Part shown: positions 1-8,426 of the stretch, in pieces
Layout of the letters: every line of letters begins with the position of its first letter
Position numbering within the stretch: the first letter of the stretch is position 1
Source: Terriglobales bacterium
GTDB taxonomy: Bacteria > Acidobacteriota > Terriglobia > Terriglobales > Acidobacteriaceae
Assembly: GCA_035487355.1 (NCBI GenBank)
Contig: DATHMF010000002.1
Coordinates: 1-64,000, forward strand
DNA: 64,000 bases
Direction: 5' to 3'
Translations under genes and position numbers: made by a program
The notes under the pieces: model-generated
What the model saw: the letters and a program-made list of their open reading frames with translations, nothing else
Told to the model about the DNA's origin: nothing
Databases searched by the model: none

Positions 1-1342
1 CATTGGCCGAAACCGAGAGCATGCAACCCGGCATGCCGCACGTGGCCGCCGTCATGGTGCTGGTATGAATCGCCGATGTGTTGAAGGTTGAGCCGTTGAA
101 CTGGAACTGCCGCAGGAAGTCGTTTTCTCCCCACACATAGATCACCGGACCGTTGCTGTTGCTGTCCCAATACACCGGAGATCCGTGAATGTGCAGCGTT
201 GCGCATCCGTTGTGTACAAACGTCGCCTGAAACTTCTGCACAATCTGCGTATCGTTGGCCACCTCGTGGCCCATGCCATTGGTATTCAGAAGATAGAAGA
301 TGCCGTCTTTGCCTCCGCCCACGATGAGGCTGGTGTTCGGAATCAGCAGCGCTCCGGCAGAACCTAAGTCGCGGTCGCCGGCGTTCATGTTGCTAAAATC
401 AGAGGGCGTAAACCAATCCTGAAGTCCTAAGCCGGTGCTTGGGTTCAACTTGAGAAAACTTTCACCGAAATTGGAACCTCCGTCGAAGGTGCCGTTGCCG
501 GTCATGAAATAGAGATCGCCATTAGAATCCACGTTGGCGCCCTGCCCGGCCTGCCAAATTCCTGCCTGGGTGCCGCTGGGGGTGTCGTTGAAAACATGGA
601 CCTGCTGGAATGTCGAGGCGTCATAACCCATCACGAAACCGTGATACGGCCCGAAATCGCAGAAGGATGACCACGCAATATAAACAATGCCCTGTGAGAG
701 GGTCAGTGCCGGTCGCTGGTTTTGACTGACAACATCAAATCCGTTCGCCCCAATGGCGACCGAAGACGCTGACGCGCGGTCGTTGCCAGTCGTGATATCA
801 ATCGCCCGCAGCCTCTGAAACGTGCCACCGCTCTCAACCGTGCGGGCCACGAAGTACATGGTATTCGTGGAGGAATCAATCACCGGCGTGCCGACGATTC
901 CGATGTTCCCGGTGTAGTCGGTGTACGTAGTGCACAGTCCGCCAGTGCCAACTTCGGTATGGCTGGTGGGACGGCCACCGTTGTTAAAGTTGCGCGACCA
1001 GAGCGCCGTGCCGCCCTTATCAGCATCGAAAGCGTATATCGTGTTGTTCACCGTGGCCACATACACCACGTTACGCTGTGCGCCGGCGATGGTGAGGTTG
1101 GCAACGTACAGAGGCGAGGCATACACTTGGTCATCCACTGGCATCCTGAATAGCAGACCAAACTGGTTTGTGTTTACGTTGGACGTATTCAGCGTGGTCT
1201 CACTCAAATTGGCGCCGGTCCTCTGGTTATCATTGTGCTGGGTTAAAACGCTCACCTGCGCTGATGCCCATATATTCGCAAGCAACAGAATTGCCAAACT
1301 CAATAACTGCACACACTTGCGCGTTTGTGTCATTTTCTTCAT
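1..1342 (-). CDS. Secreted PQQ-like beta-propeller protein (3' end outside window)
   Basis: Reading the minus strand from ATG at 1342 gives an open frame of 447 codons that runs off the left edge without a stop. The N-terminus has a Sec signal peptide (MKKMTQTRKC, a hydrophobic LLSLAILLLANIWASAQ core, probable cleavage after ASA). It is followed by VSVLTQHNDNQRTGANLSET and YASPLYV, then VVYVATVNNTIYAFDAD, a repeat typical of PQQ/WD-like eight-bladed propellers. Such proteins are common in Acidobacteria; most have no known substrate and several lack a quinone cofactor. A second in-frame ATG lies nine bases downstream. The gene diverges from the GH30 gene, and a LacI-type operator-like palindrome (1513-1530) sits in its leader, so co-regulation with the glycan genes is inferred. 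The fold assignment is firm and the function unknown. Confidence 0.8.
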   Translation of the reverse strand, partial: MKKMTQTRKCVQLLSLAILLLANIWASAQVSVLTQHNDNQRTGANLSETTLNTSNVNTNQFGLLFRMPVDDQVYASPLYVANLTIAGAQRNVVYVATVNNTIYAFDADKGGTALWSRNFNNGGRPTSHTEVGTGGLCTTYTDYTGNIGIVGTPVIDSSTNTMYFVARTVESGGTFQRLRAIDITTGNDRASASSVAIGANGFDVVSQNQRPALTLSQGIVYIAWSSFCDFGPYHGFVMGYDASTFQQVHVFNDTPSGTQAGIWQAGQGANVDSNGDLYFMTGNGTFDGGSNFGESFLKLNPSTGLGLQDWFTPSDFSNMNAGDRDLGSAGALLIPNTSLIVGGGKDGIFYLLNTNGMGHEVANDTQIVQKFQATFVHNGCATLHIHGSPVYWDSNSNGPVIYVWGENDFLRQFQFNGSTFNTSAIHTSTMTAATCGMPGCMLSVSAN

Positions 1343-1512
1343 GGCGTCGCTGCCTCTCCGTTTGAATATGCTCGGCTTCCGCCGAAATCGATGTTGCTTG
1401 AGTTGTGACGTCTAAGGACTGCGAATTGGTCCGATTTCCCTGCGAGTCCGGAATCTGCCGACGTCTCGGAGCGTGTTGAGTAAAACCCGCCCCTGTTCCA
1501 TTCATAAGATAG

Positions 1513-1530
1513 TAAACAAACGATTGTCTT
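1513..1530. promoter_or_regulatory. LacI-type operator, site A
   Basis: TAAACAAACGATTGTCTT is an imperfect palindrome centred on CG, the hallmark of LacI/GalR-family operators. It matches the sites at 6809, 8311 and 11767, and lies in the leader of the minus-strand propeller gene. Confidence 0.65.
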
Positions 1531-1624
1531 ATAGATTTTGAAGGCGACCATGGTAATCTTAATTCGCTCTCACTGTCAAGACAAAACAGACAAAAAAATC
1601 TGACAAAAATCCGGCTTCATTGTC

Positions 1625-1642
1625 GCGATAATCGTTTGTCTA
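1625..1642. promoter_or_regulatory. LacI-type operator, site B
   Basis: The right half CGTTTGTCTA matches the other sites exactly, while the left half (GCGATAAT) is degenerate. It lies about 165 bp upstream of the GH30 start codon. A related half-site, GGTTTGTTTA, follows at 1734-1743. Confidence 0.5.
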
Positions 1643-1807
1643 ATTGGGTTTTAGATGTTCCTGCCGTAATTCTCTGCTCTTTGCCCTGGGTTAGATTGTC
1701 AATCTCTCAAAGATTGTGTACCCTCCAGAAAACGGTTTGTTTAATTCGCGGTGTTGGTGGCGACATTAGAACGAACGTTATTTGCCTGAGGAGATGGGAG
1801 ATTTCTG

Positions 1808-3217
1808 ATGCAGAGCAATCGTCGCACTTTCCTTACAACTTGCAGTGCTGTAGTCGCTTACCTTGCCAGCCGAAGGAGCTCGCTGCTTTGGGGCAGCGCC
1901 GCCTCCGGCGTAAGAGGCTGGGTTACTTCAAAGAACAGACGGTCGGAACAGATGGAAGCTCCGCAATGGCGGGACGCGCGCGCCGGTTCTTTCACAGGAA
2001 TCCGCATCGATCCCGGTCAGCGCTATCAGGAAATTCTTGGTTTTGGCGCGGCCTTTACCGACGCCTCATGCTACTTATTCCAGCGGATGAACTCCGGGGC
2101 TCGAGAGGCTCTCCTGGCCGAACTGTTCGGGCCAACCGGGCTCCGACTCTCCGTAGGACGCACGTGCATTGGAGCAAGTGATTACTCCACGAGCGCTTAC
2201 AGCTTTGACGATAGTTCGGAGCCGGATCCGGAACTAACCCGGTTCAGCATAGAGCACGACCGCGCATATATCCTTCCTTCACTGCGTTCCGCGCGTCAGG
2301 CTAATCCAGATCTATTCCTGTTCTCTTCACCGTGGAGTCCTCCAGGCTGGATGAAGTCGGGGGGATCAATGCTGGGTGGATCGATGCGCAAGAAATACTT
2401 CGCTCCGTACGCCGAGTATTTCGTGAAATTTCTGCAAGGTTATTCGGCTGAAGGAGTGAAGATCAATGCCATTACCGTGCAAAATGAAGTCGATACCGAT
2501 CAAGACGGAAGAATGCCGGCTGCGTTGTGGGGGCAGGAATATGAGATCGAGTTCGTCAAGAGACATCTTGGGCCCGCATTAGAGCGCGCTTCTCTCGACA
2601 CAAAAATCTGGATCCTGGACCACAACTACAACCTTTGGGGACGAGCGATCGACGAGCTCAGCGATCCGGGCGTCAACCAACGCGTCGACGGGATTGCATG
2701 GCACGGATATGGCGGCACTCCTGACGCCATGACGCGCGTGCACGACGCTTTTCCCACGAAGCACAACTACTGGACGGAAGGTGGACCTGACATTAGCAGC
2801 CCGGACTATGCAACCGATTGGGTTAAATGGTCACACAATTTCGCGGGCATCCTGCGGAACTGGGCACAATGCATCGTTGGATGGAACCTCTTACTGGATG
2901 AGAAGGGAATGCCGAACATTGGACCTTTTCCGTGCGGCGGAGTCGTTACCATAGACTCCAAGACCGGGAGCATAACCCGCAGCGGACAATATTGGGCATT
3001 CGCGCACTACTCTAAGATGATCGAGCGGGGCGCCCGCGTGATTGCATCTCACGGAGAATTGGACGGTATTGATCACGTCGCCGTTGAAAATCCCAATGGC
3101 AGCCATGTGCTCGTGGTCACGAATCGAGGCGAACAACAAAGGCTGGAATGCCGCCTTGGCGAGCGGGCACTGGATTTGATGGTAGAACCAGACTCCATTA
3201 CAACGTTAGCGTGGTGA
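1808..3217 (+). CDS. Secreted GH30-family glycoside hydrolase (glucosylceramidase / beta-1,6-glucanase type)
   Basis: This 469-residue protein begins with a twin-arginine-like signal (SNRRTFLTT). The GH30 TIM barrel starts near residue 58 with the FGAAFTDAS strand. The acid/base is E227 in ITVQNEVDTD, and the nucleophile is E324 in NYWTEGGPD, which matches the family pattern of two glutamates on strands 4 and 7. WHGYGG and a short C-terminal beta domain are also present. The family hydrolyses beta-glucosidic, beta-1,6-glucan or beta-xylosidic bonds; subfamily cannot be fixed by eye, but the sequence looks closer to the glucosylceramidase/beta-1,6-glucanase branch than to the glucuronoxylanase branch. 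The start is supported by a GGGAG ribosome-binding site seven bases upstream. It is probably co-transcribed with the next two genes and controlled by the operators upstream. Confidence 0.88.
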   Translation: MQSNRRTFLTTCSAVVAYLASRRSSLLWGSAASGVRGWVTSKNRRSEQMEAPQWRDARAGSFTGIRIDPGQRYQEILGFGAAFTDASCYLFQRMNSGAREALLAELFGPTGLRLSVGRTCIGASDYSTSAYSFDDSSEPDPELTRFSIEHDRAYILPSLRSARQANPDLFLFSSPWSPPGWMKSGGSMLGGSMRKKYFAPYAEYFVKFLQGYSAEGVKINAITVQNEVDTDQDGRMPAALWGQEYEIEFVKRHLGPALERASLDTKIWILDHNYNLWGRAIDELSDPGVNQRVDGIAWHGYGGTPDAMTRVHDAFPTKHNYWTEGGPDISSPDYATDWVKWSHNFAGILRNWAQCIVGWNLLLDEKGMPNIGPFPCGGVVTIDSKTGSITRSGQYWAFAHYSKMIERGARVIASHGELDGIDHVAVENPNGSHVLVVTNRGEQQRLECRLGERALDLMVEPDSITTLAW

Positions 3218-3309
3218 TTGATTCCGGCGCCTTGGATTTATTGGGGAAGACGTCTGTATTTCGCAGTGAGCAGCGACAGATGATGATTTTAGGAAGAAGC
3301 TGAGGAAGC

Positions 3310-4296
3310 ATGAAAGCCACACGCGATCGCATCCAAGACGAGGCGAAAGCATTCAATGGTGAGCCAAGTTTCCCGGCTCGTTCCCTTCGCACCCACCGTA
3401 CTCAGACCGTGGGAATCATGGTGCCCGAACTCGGCAATGGTTATCACTCGCAAGTGATGAGCGGTATTGGCGATCAATTGATGGAGGCGGGATACTTCTA
3501 CTTCACTGTGCAGCACAGGCATCGCAAGGATCTGGTTGAACGATACAGTGAGCTGCTTCTCAGCCGGGGTTCGGAAGCGCTGATTACCGTCGACACGGCG
3601 CTCGAGCATCCGCTTCCTGTGCCAGTGGCTGCAGTTGCTGGACATCGTCCCATTCGCGGAGTTACAAATGTTGTGCTGGATCACCGACTCGCGGCGAAAC
3701 ATCTCCTAACGCACCTTTATTCCCTGGGTCATAGGCGCATCGTATTCATGCGCGGCCAACCGTTCAGTTCAGATTCCGATGATCGCTGGCGCAGTATCGT
3801 TCAGGTGGCGCGTGAGATGAGCGTTCCCATCGACCCAAAACTCGTTGTACAACTCGAGCGCGACATTAACTCACCCGAGTTGGGCTATCCCGAGATGCAG
3901 CCTCTCCTTGCCGCTCGGACGTGGTTCACGGCCGTGGTCGCGTTTAACGATATGTCGGCCATTGGTGCGATACGGGCACTTCAAGATTTTGGACTACGCG
4001 TGCCACTCGATGTCTCTGTGATTGGCTTCGACGATATCAACGCCGCTGCGTTTAACAATCCGAGACTCACTACGATCCGCCAACCCTTGGCGCAGATGGG
4101 AAGGATTGCGGCACAATGCGTTCTGGACCGGCTTCATGCACCGGAAGTTTTCCGAGAACAAATTACGATAGAACCTGGGCTGATTGTACGCGGATCTACT
4201 CAAGCGGCCAGATCTTCGGAACGATCGGAGAGTCACAAGACGCGGAGGACAGCCCGCAAGGTAGGTGGCACAGTCATTGATGCCTGGCGAGCTTAG
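3310..4296 (+). CDS. LacI-family sensor protein lacking the DNA-binding domain
   Basis: These 328 residues align along their length with the complete LacI protein encoded at 5631-6707 (shared blocks include TVGIMVPEL/TIGILVPEL, HRHRK, THLYSLGHR and ISVIGFDDI-like VSVIGFDDI). The frame opens at KATRDRI, which corresponds to residue 41 or so of the paralogue. The helix-turn-helix is absent. An in-frame TGA sits at 3301-3303, and none of the three upstream frames in the 92-bp gap after the GH30 gene encodes a recognisable HTH remnant, so this is a clean loss and not a frameshift. The periplasmic-binding-protein-like sensor and dimer core appears intact, with a Lys/Arg-rich tail. Possible roles are heterodimer partner, effector sink, or a decaying duplicate. 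It overlaps the start of the downstream permease gene. Confidence 0.85.
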   Translation: MKATRDRIQDEAKAFNGEPSFPARSLRTHRTQTVGIMVPELGNGYHSQVMSGIGDQLMEAGYFYFTVQHRHRKDLVERYSELLLSRGSEALITVDTALEHPLPVPVAAVAGHRPIRGVTNVVLDHRLAAKHLLTHLYSLGHRRIVFMRGQPFSSDSDDRWRSIVQVAREMSVPIDPKLVVQLERDINSPELGYPEMQPLLAARTWFTAVVAFNDMSAIGAIRALQDFGLRVPLDVSVIGFDDINAAAFNNPRLTTIRQPLAQMGRIAAQCVLDRLHAPEVFREQITIEPGLIVRGSTQAARSSERSESHKTRRTARKVGGTVIDAWRA

Positions 4297-5431
4297 AAGT
4301 CGGGCGCAGCCAGTCACATGGTTGCACGTGGGATTTGCTCTCACCGGAATCGGAACCACCCTGCTCGGCTGTATTCTCCCTACCCTTAACGTAAATTGGC
4401 ATCTGGACGACCGACGTGCCGGCATTCTCTTCGCGGCCCAATTCACTGGCTCTACATTGGGTGCGCTTTTAGTGCGGAATGATTTCTTTCGCAGTCTCGT
4501 GAGTGGATATTTCCTGCTGATAGCCGGCGCGATCCTGGTCACATTCTTTACCGGTTCGGTCGAGGTGCTGTTCTTCCTCGCTTTCGGGCTGGGCTTGGGC
4601 TTGACGATGACGGCCACAAGCATGTTGATCGGCAGCACATTTTTAGAGAATCGCGGAGCAGCGCTCTCAGTTCTGAATGCTTTTTGGGGGCTTGGCGCCG
4701 CCCTTTCTCCGGTAATCGCATCGCTTTGGGTTGGGCGCTGGCCGCCTACCTACCTGTTTCTTCTCTTAGCCGCGGCGCTGATGGTGACGTTTCTTCTCAT
4801 TGGTAAGAACCGCGCAGCCTTTGTTGGCGGCGGGAGGAATGCCGTTCAGAGCGTGAATGGGCACAGGCAGCTAAAGCTCGTCTCAATTTTTGCGGTCATT
4901 ACCTTTTTATATGTTGGGACGGAGGTATCTGTCAGCGGCTGGATGATGACCTACGTTGGTCGTCTGCCGATTTCAAGCAAAGCATGGGCTCCGATCGCCG
5001 CATCCTGTTTCTGGGTCGCGCTTCTCTGTGGCCGGATGCTTGTACCCGCGATCGTACGATGGTTGTCAGAGGTGCAGCTTCTTACGTCATCACTGACCAT
5101 CGCGTTCATTGGCACCCTGCTGCTACTTGTCAGCCGTGCACCGCTTGCCATTGTCTTCAGTGCCATATTGGCCGGCTTGATGCTTGCGCCGATTTTTCCT
5201 CTCTGTCTGGCCAACGTTCTCGCGCTCACGCACGATTCGCCACAATCAAAATGGATCTTCGTCATCGCGGGGCTGGGCGGAGCAGCTCTCCCGTGGATGA
5301 CTGGAGAACTTTCTGTTCATAGTGGCTCGTTGCGGGTCGGCCTATTGGTCCCGGTATTTGCGCTTGGCACGATGATAATCCTTGATCGCCTCGGTAGTAG
5401 CTGGCGAGTTTCGTATCAAGAAACGCTTTGA
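4265..5431 (+). CDS. MFS sugar permease (FucP-like)
   Basis: This 388-residue integral membrane protein has about twelve hydrophobic segments (for example GIGTTLLGCILPTL, FFLAFGLGLGLTMTATSML and FSAILAGLMLAPIFPLCLA) and no signal peptide. The pattern, with its glycine-rich first half and the MLAPIFPL segment in TM10, is that of the FucP/GlcP-type major facilitator group that brings sugars across the inner membrane by proton symport. The substrate is unknown. The annotated start is GTG at 4265 with AAGG just upstream; ATG at 4280 is an alternative. Either start lies inside the 3' end of the HTH-less LacI gene, which points to translational coupling in a GH30-sensor-permease operon. Confidence 0.82.
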   Translation: MAQSLMPGELRSRAQPVTWLHVGFALTGIGTTLLGCILPTLNVNWHLDDRRAGILFAAQFTGSTLGALLVRNDFFRSLVSGYFLLIAGAILVTFFTGSVEVLFFLAFGLGLGLTMTATSMLIGSTFLENRGAALSVLNAFWGLGAALSPVIASLWVGRWPPTYLFLLLAAALMVTFLLIGKNRAAFVGGGRNAVQSVNGHRQLKLVSIFAVITFLYVGTEVSVSGWMMTYVGRLPISSKAWAPIAASCFWVALLCGRMLVPAIVRWLSEVQLLTSSLTIAFIGTLLLLVSRAPLAIVFSAILAGLMLAPIFPLCLANVLALTHDSPQSKWIFVIAGLGGAALPWMTGELSVHSGSLRVGLLVPVFALGTMIILDRLGSSWRVSYQETL

Positions 5432-5630
5432 TGGCAGGTCAGTGACGTCCAGAACCATCTCAAGAGAGCCAGTGCGTCTATCTCACCTAATGAAACCGTT
5501 TTCTTTCGTGCTGTAGAATATATGGATTAATATAGAGGGGAGAGATGCGAGAGTCCGCTCTCCATTGCGTGTGGGACATATGTCTATCCACAAGGTGCGT
5601 CATCGGTCCCTGTAGAAAAGAGAGCATCGC

Positions 5631-6707
5631 ATGAAACAAAAGCCGCGTGTTGCGCATGAGCCCATTAGTTTAAAGAAATTGGCTGATCATCTGGGCGTGT
5701 CTCCTGCGACAGTTTCCGTGGTACTACGAGATGTTCCGGGACGATCCATCCCCCAAGCGACGCGCGACCGCATTAAGGCCGCAGCCAAGAAATTGAATTA
5801 CCAGCCCAGCCTTCTCGCGCGCTCTCTGCGCAACCGGCAAACTTCGACGATCGGAATCCTGGTGCCTGAACTTGGCGACGGGTATCACACCCAGATGATG
5901 AGCGGAGTCGGGAATCAGTTGATGAACGCGGGATATTTTTATTTCACGGCGCATCATCGGCATCGAAAGAATCTGATCGAAGAATACAGTCAAATGCTCC
6001 TGGGTCGTGGAGCTGAAGCTCTCATTGCCATCGATTCCGCTCTGGAGCATCCGTTTCCGGTGCCGGTTGTCGCCATCGCCGGGCACCGTGCCATCGAAGG
6101 TGTAACCAACGTCCTGCTTAACCACCGTCGGGCCGCCGAACTAACGTTAACCCACCTCTATTCTCTCGGACATCGGAACCTCGCGTTCATGCGCGGTCAA
6201 AGCTTCAGTTCAGATTCTGATGAACGGTGGCGCAACCTGGTTCAGGTGGCGCGTGAAATGGGCATTCCCGTCAAATCTGACTTGATCGTTCAGCTCAATC
6301 TCGACATGCAATCTCCCGAGTTGGGGTACCCCGTGGTACAACACCTTCTCTGCAACAAGAAGAAGTTCACGGCGCTGGTTTCCTTTAATGACATTGCCGC
6401 CATCGGTGCGATTCGTGCGTTTCAGGACTTTGGGCTGCGCGTGCCTGAAGATATCTCCGTAATTGGGTTCGACGACATCAAGGCAGCAGCATTCAGCACC
6501 CCCAGGCTTACCACCATTCGCCAACCGTTGGCAGAGATGGGGAAACTTGCGGCACAATCTGTTTTGAACCGCCTTCGGGGCTTGGAAAAATTCCAGGCAG
6601 AGATCGTTGTGGAACCCGAACTGGTGGTTCGGGAATCTACAGGAACCGCAAAACAGAAAAACCGATCGAGTGATGGCAAGCCCATTTCCACGCACGCAGC
6701 GAATTGA
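5631..6707 (+). CDS. LacI-family transcriptional repressor (complete)
   Basis: This 358-residue protein has a canonical N-terminal LacI helix-turn-helix (ISLKKLADHLGVSPATVSVV, residues about 11-30), a hinge (LNYQPSLLARSLRN), and then the type-1 periplasmic-binding-like effector domain. The conserved VIGFDDI and TTIRQPLAEMG motifs lie in its C-terminal half. GAGAGC precedes the ATG. It is the only complete LacI protein in the first 15 kb and the obvious candidate to bind the CG-centred palindromes upstream of the propeller, GH30, GH105, GH5 and TonB genes; this assignment rests on proximity and palindrome style. It is a close paralogue of the protein at 3310-4296. No clear copy of the operator was seen in its own 200-bp leader. 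Confidence 0.92.
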   Translation: MKQKPRVAHEPISLKKLADHLGVSPATVSVVLRDVPGRSIPQATRDRIKAAAKKLNYQPSLLARSLRNRQTSTIGILVPELGDGYHTQMMSGVGNQLMNAGYFYFTAHHRHRKNLIEEYSQMLLGRGAEALIAIDSALEHPFPVPVVAIAGHRAIEGVTNVLLNHRRAAELTLTHLYSLGHRNLAFMRGQSFSSDSDERWRNLVQVAREMGIPVKSDLIVQLNLDMQSPELGYPVVQHLLCNKKKFTALVSFNDIAAIGAIRAFQDFGLRVPEDISVIGFDDIKAAAFSTPRLTTIRQPLAEMGKLAAQSVLNRLRGLEKFQAEIVVEPELVVRESTGTAKQKNRSSDGKPISTHAAN

Positions 6708-6808
6708 GCGCGATTGGCCTTGCGGGTTGACGAGCCCGATGCTTTTACCCGAACTCAAGGCTCCGGCACCAGCTGCTCCAACTTACGAATCGCCCGATTA
6801 TGCTACCT

Positions 6809-6826
6809 TACATAAACGTTTGTCCT
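6809..6826. promoter_or_regulatory. LacI-type operator, site C
   Basis: TACATAAACGTTTGTCCT has the conserved ACGTTTGTC core. It lies between the LacI gene and the GH105 gene, about 75-120 bp before the likely start codon, which argues against the long open frame that begins at 6800. Confidence 0.6.
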
Positions 6827-6898
6827 AGTATGGATTTTGACGAGCTAAGGCGAGCGAAGCTCATTGAGTCCGGACTATTTTCCGCATGCAGGGTTTAC

Positions 6899-8173
6899 AT
6901 GACAGAGAGAATCGCAGCCGATAGTTCTAAGATCGATAGTTCCATGAACGCTGTGCGGATTTCTTGGCGAGCACCTTTAACCCAAACTTGTCATTTGATA
7001 CGCCGGATAGGACTTGTTGCAGGTTTCGGTGTTGCCGTTTTGTCTGTTTCAGTGTGTTTCCAGGCAGGCCTTCCTGTTGCTTTCGCGCAAAGCCCGAAGC
7101 AGGTTGACAGGGTAGCGGTGGCCGGCGATGCAAACACAGAAGTGACCGAACCGGCAAACCTCTCGGCAAAGCTGACCCAGCGAGACGTGGGCGCAGCAAT
7201 GCGCAAAGTAGCGGATTGGCAGCTAAAACGGGCAGAACCGAATTTTAGTCAGGATTGGACGTATGCAGCGCTCTATGCGGGTTTCATGGCTGTGCCGCAT
7301 GACGTGGATGGCGAGCGGTATCAGGACGCCATGCTGTCTATGGCGAAGAACTTTGCGTGGCAACCGGGTCCTCGCGTAGAACATGCAGATGACCACGCTA
7401 TAGGCCAGACTTATTTGCAGCTCTATTTCAAAGACCACGATCCTGCAATGCTTGCGCCGATTCGCCAGCGCATGGATACAGTGATGCACCTACCCGACAA
7501 TCCCGAGAAACCTCTCTGGTGGTGGTGCGATGCGCTCTTTATGGCGCCACCAGTATTGGCTGAACTCTATAAGGCCACGGGCGATCGTGCCTATCTTGAT
7601 TTCATGGACCATGAATGGTGGATTACCTCCGCCAAGCTTTACTCTCCTGAGAATCATTTATTCTTCCGCGACGCCGGTTACATCGGGAAACACGAGTCGA
7701 ATGGCGAGCCGGTGTTTTGGTCGCGTGGGAATGGTTGGGTGCTGGCAGGACTTGCGCGCGTCCTTACTTACATGCCCGCAGATTATCCTTCGCGTGACAA
7801 GTACGTTGCCCAGTTCAGGGAGATGGCAGCCGCGATCGCCGCCTTGCAGGGGAAGGATGGGTTATGGAGGCCAGGACTTCTCAACCCCAATGCTTACCCC
7901 CTCCCAGAAAACTCGGGTTCAGCTTTTTACACCTATGCTCTGGCCTACGGTATCAATAACCATCTTCTTGACCGGCGCAAGTATCTCCCAGTCGTGAAAA
8001 AAGCATGGAAAGGGTTGGTATCTCACGTCTACGCCGATGGGAGACTCGGCTGCATTCAACCTATAGGCGCAGCCCCTGGCCAGTACACCGCCACATCCAG
8101 TTATGTCTTCGGAGTCGGCGCTTATTTGCTTGCCGGGTCAGAAGTGTATCAACTTGCCGAAAAAACACACTGA
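6899..8173 (+). CDS. Secreted GH105 unsaturated uronyl hydrolase (YteR/RhiN-like)
   Basis: The encoded protein of about 424 residues has the (alpha/alpha)6-barrel signatures of GH88/GH105: ADWQLKR, WTYAALYAGFMA, DDHAIGQTYLQLY, WWWCDALFMAPP, FWSRGNGWVLAGLARVL and GSAFYTYALAYGI. The catalytic aspartate is expected in WCDALF (D211 counted from ATG 6899). The family removes the 4,5-unsaturated uronic acid left by polysaccharide lyases, which fits with the PL7-type lyase downstream. An internal hydrophobic stretch ending AFAQ about 65 residues in looks like a signal peptide with a long n-region, so ATG 6944 is an alternative start. ATG 6899 has AGGG five bases upstream. The frame is open back to 6800, but that region contains an operator-like palindrome. 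Confidence 0.85.
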   Translation: MTERIAADSSKIDSSMNAVRISWRAPLTQTCHLIRRIGLVAGFGVAVLSVSVCFQAGLPVAFAQSPKQVDRVAVAGDANTEVTEPANLSAKLTQRDVGAAMRKVADWQLKRAEPNFSQDWTYAALYAGFMAVPHDVDGERYQDAMLSMAKNFAWQPGPRVEHADDHAIGQTYLQLYFKDHDPAMLAPIRQRMDTVMHLPDNPEKPLWWWCDALFMAPPVLAELYKATGDRAYLDFMDHEWWITSAKLYSPENHLFFRDAGYIGKHESNGEPVFWSRGNGWVLAGLARVLTYMPADYPSRDKYVAQFREMAAAIAALQGKDGLWRPGLLNPNAYPLPENSGSAFYTYALAYGINNHLLDRRKYLPVVKKAWKGLVSHVYADGRLGCIQPIGAAPGQYTATSSYVFGVGAYLLAGSEVYQLAEKTH

Positions 8174-8310
8174 CAAAACGAGGTCGCTGTAATCTCAGTT
8201 GACCGACCCCCAAAAGAAAAAGCCCTACGTTAAGGTATGAGAACCACCGTCCGTCTTTTCTCAAATTGTGAGGAATCACAAGCGGATCGATTTTCAGCCA
8301 CAAATTGAAT

Positions 8311-8326
8311 AGACAAACGTTTGTCT
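8311..8326. promoter_or_regulatory. LacI-type operator, site D (perfect palindrome)
   Basis: AGACAAACGTTTGTCT is a perfect 16-bp palindrome centred on CG, about 100 bp upstream of the GH5 start codon. It is the best member of the set and serves as the reference site. Confidence 0.8.
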
Positions 8327-8426
8327 TTTGTATAGACTTCCGGTGCTATTGCGAGGTCAGTACCGCAATATGAGAACCGGCGGGTGATACGAAGCCCTCC
8401 GGTAAATACATTACACGGAGGAAACA

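Larger units (their letters stand above)
1343..1807. promoter_or_regulatory. Divergent regulatory region between propeller gene and GH30 gene
   Basis: This 465-bp gap separates two divergent genes and contains no convincing gene. It is AT-rich around 1500-1650. It carries one good palindromic operator on the propeller side (1513-1530), one with a strong right half on the GH30 side (1625-1642), and a weaker third copy of the half-site (1729-1743, with one inserted base). A possible -10 (TACTAT on the minus strand) abuts the first site. Confidence 0.6.

Noticed and set aside
1808..1900. Large overlapping frame 1636-2181 as a separate gene
   Set aside because: It is the shadow of the GH30 gene in another frame, contains no recognisable domain and begins inside operator site B.
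5480..5500. GAAACCGTTTTCT in the LacI leader as an autoregulatory operator
   Set aside because: It keeps the central CG but departs from the consensus in most arm positions.
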